From contig NZ_NGUQ01000007.1 in the NCBI RefSeq assembly GCF_002179965.1, forward strand, positions 434,001-498,000: a DNA stretch of 64,000 nucleotides, given 5' to 3'. The notes under the pieces were generated by a model, which ran no database searches, was not told the DNA's origin, and saw only the letters and a list, made by a program, of their open reading frames with translations. The DNA is from Pandoraea sp. PE-S2T-3. GTDB lineage: Bacteria; Pseudomonadota; Gammaproteobacteria; Burkholderiales; Burkholderiaceae. This document shows positions 63,691 to 64,000 of the stretch, piece by piece (the stretch's first letter is position 1; each line of letters opens with the position of its first letter). The position numbers and the translations under genes were made by a program.

Positions 63691-64000
63691 TCAGGCGTTC
63701 TGGTGCCGGGGTTTCCGGGGAGGGATCGTCATGGCGGCCACGCCCGCGACGACGCATCCCAGTCCGAGCCACGCAGACGCCGTCAGCGATTCGCCAAGAA
63801 ACACGATGCCGATGGCTACGCCGATCGGCACTCGCAAATAGGCCTGCGCCGTGGTGCCCACGGAACCGAGCGTCTGCACGAGCCGGAAGTAGATGACGAA
63901 TGCCACAGCGGTCGAAAAGATCGACAACGCGAGCAGCGCCATGAGGGACGCCGCAGACGGGTGAAGCGTCCACGGACGGTCGACGGCCAGACTCACCGGC
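63691..64000 (-). CDS. EamA/DMT-family transporter (C-terminal part only)
   Basis: Partial gene running in from the right edge. About 103 residues of the C-terminal half are visible, with four helices: LMALLALSIFSTAVAFVIYF, GTTAQAYLRVPIGVAIGIVF, GESLTASAWLGLGCVVAGVA. The GESLT motif and repeat architecture mark a DMT/EamA transporter. Substrate unknown. Confidence 0.85.
   Translation of the reverse strand, partial: PVSLAVDRPWTLHPSAASLMALLALSIFSTAVAFVIYFRLVQTLGSVGTTAQAYLRVPIGVAIGIVFLGESLTASAWLGLGCVVAGVAAMTIPPRKPRHQNA

Overview
The window is high-GC proteobacterial chromosome. It has densely packed genes on both strands, ATG starts with GGAG-type ribosome binding sites, and many 4-base start/stop overlaps. 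The gene families (DUF3331, long-type UvrA, two CFA-synthase-like genes with DUF1365, MHS and RcnA transporters, an AceE-like orphan E1) point to Burkholderiales, family Burkholderiaceae. Pandoraea or a close relative is my best guess, but the genus is an impression and not proven from the sequence.

Layout, left part. 1-2395 is the N-terminal 798 codons of uvrA (minus strand) with an SOS box upstream, followed by a vapBC toxin-antitoxin pair. 3.4-7.8 kb is a Fur-box-preceded iron unit: ECF sigma, FecR, TonB siderophore receptor. Then come a NlpC/P60 lipoprotein, a UvrD-like helicase, a D-amino-acid dehydrogenase/RidA pair, a TetR regulator, a type II NADH dehydrogenase, DUF3331, a class C beta-lactamase family protein and an alpha/beta hydrolase. 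18.6-23.0 kb is a MarR-centred unit: an orphan AceE-type E1, MarR, GST and an SMR transporter share TTGCAATTGCAA palindromes. 23.0-30.9 kb is a sulfur/amino-acid unit: C-S lyase, four-domain rhodanese, cysteine-dioxygenase-like cupin, and a complete polar amino acid ABC importer with a divergent LysR.

Middle part. DUF1993, an unannotated 35-codon ORF, LysR, an exported isochorismatase-like hydrolase, the RcnA/RcnR nickel-cobalt efflux pair around a clear operator, an ABC permease/ATPase pair, a DHA2 MFS pump, and a chemoreceptor behind a flagellar-sigma-like promoter. 40.9-45.8 kb is a type I secretion operon (tolC-like, hlyB-like, hlyD-like). Directly upstream on the same strand is a 469-codon protein of unknown family with two degenerate tandem units and mosaic base composition. 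It lies beside a tRNA-Leu(GAG) gene and is the best candidate here for something undescribed.

Right part. An alpha/beta hydrolase; an MHS transporter and a PEP-mutase/isocitrate-lyase-family enzyme behind a textbook sigma-54 promoter, with a divergent PrpR-type activator whose start is preceded by TGAAAC repeats; a hot-dog thioesterase; two AraC regulators; and a cytochrome P450. 57.6-63.6 kb is a translationally coupled minus-strand lipid-modification operon (DUF1295, SAM methyltransferase, FAD oxidoreductase, DUF1365, CFA synthase, DUF2878). The window ends inside an EamA-type transporter gene. No insertion sequence, prophage, CRISPR array or rRNA gene was seen.
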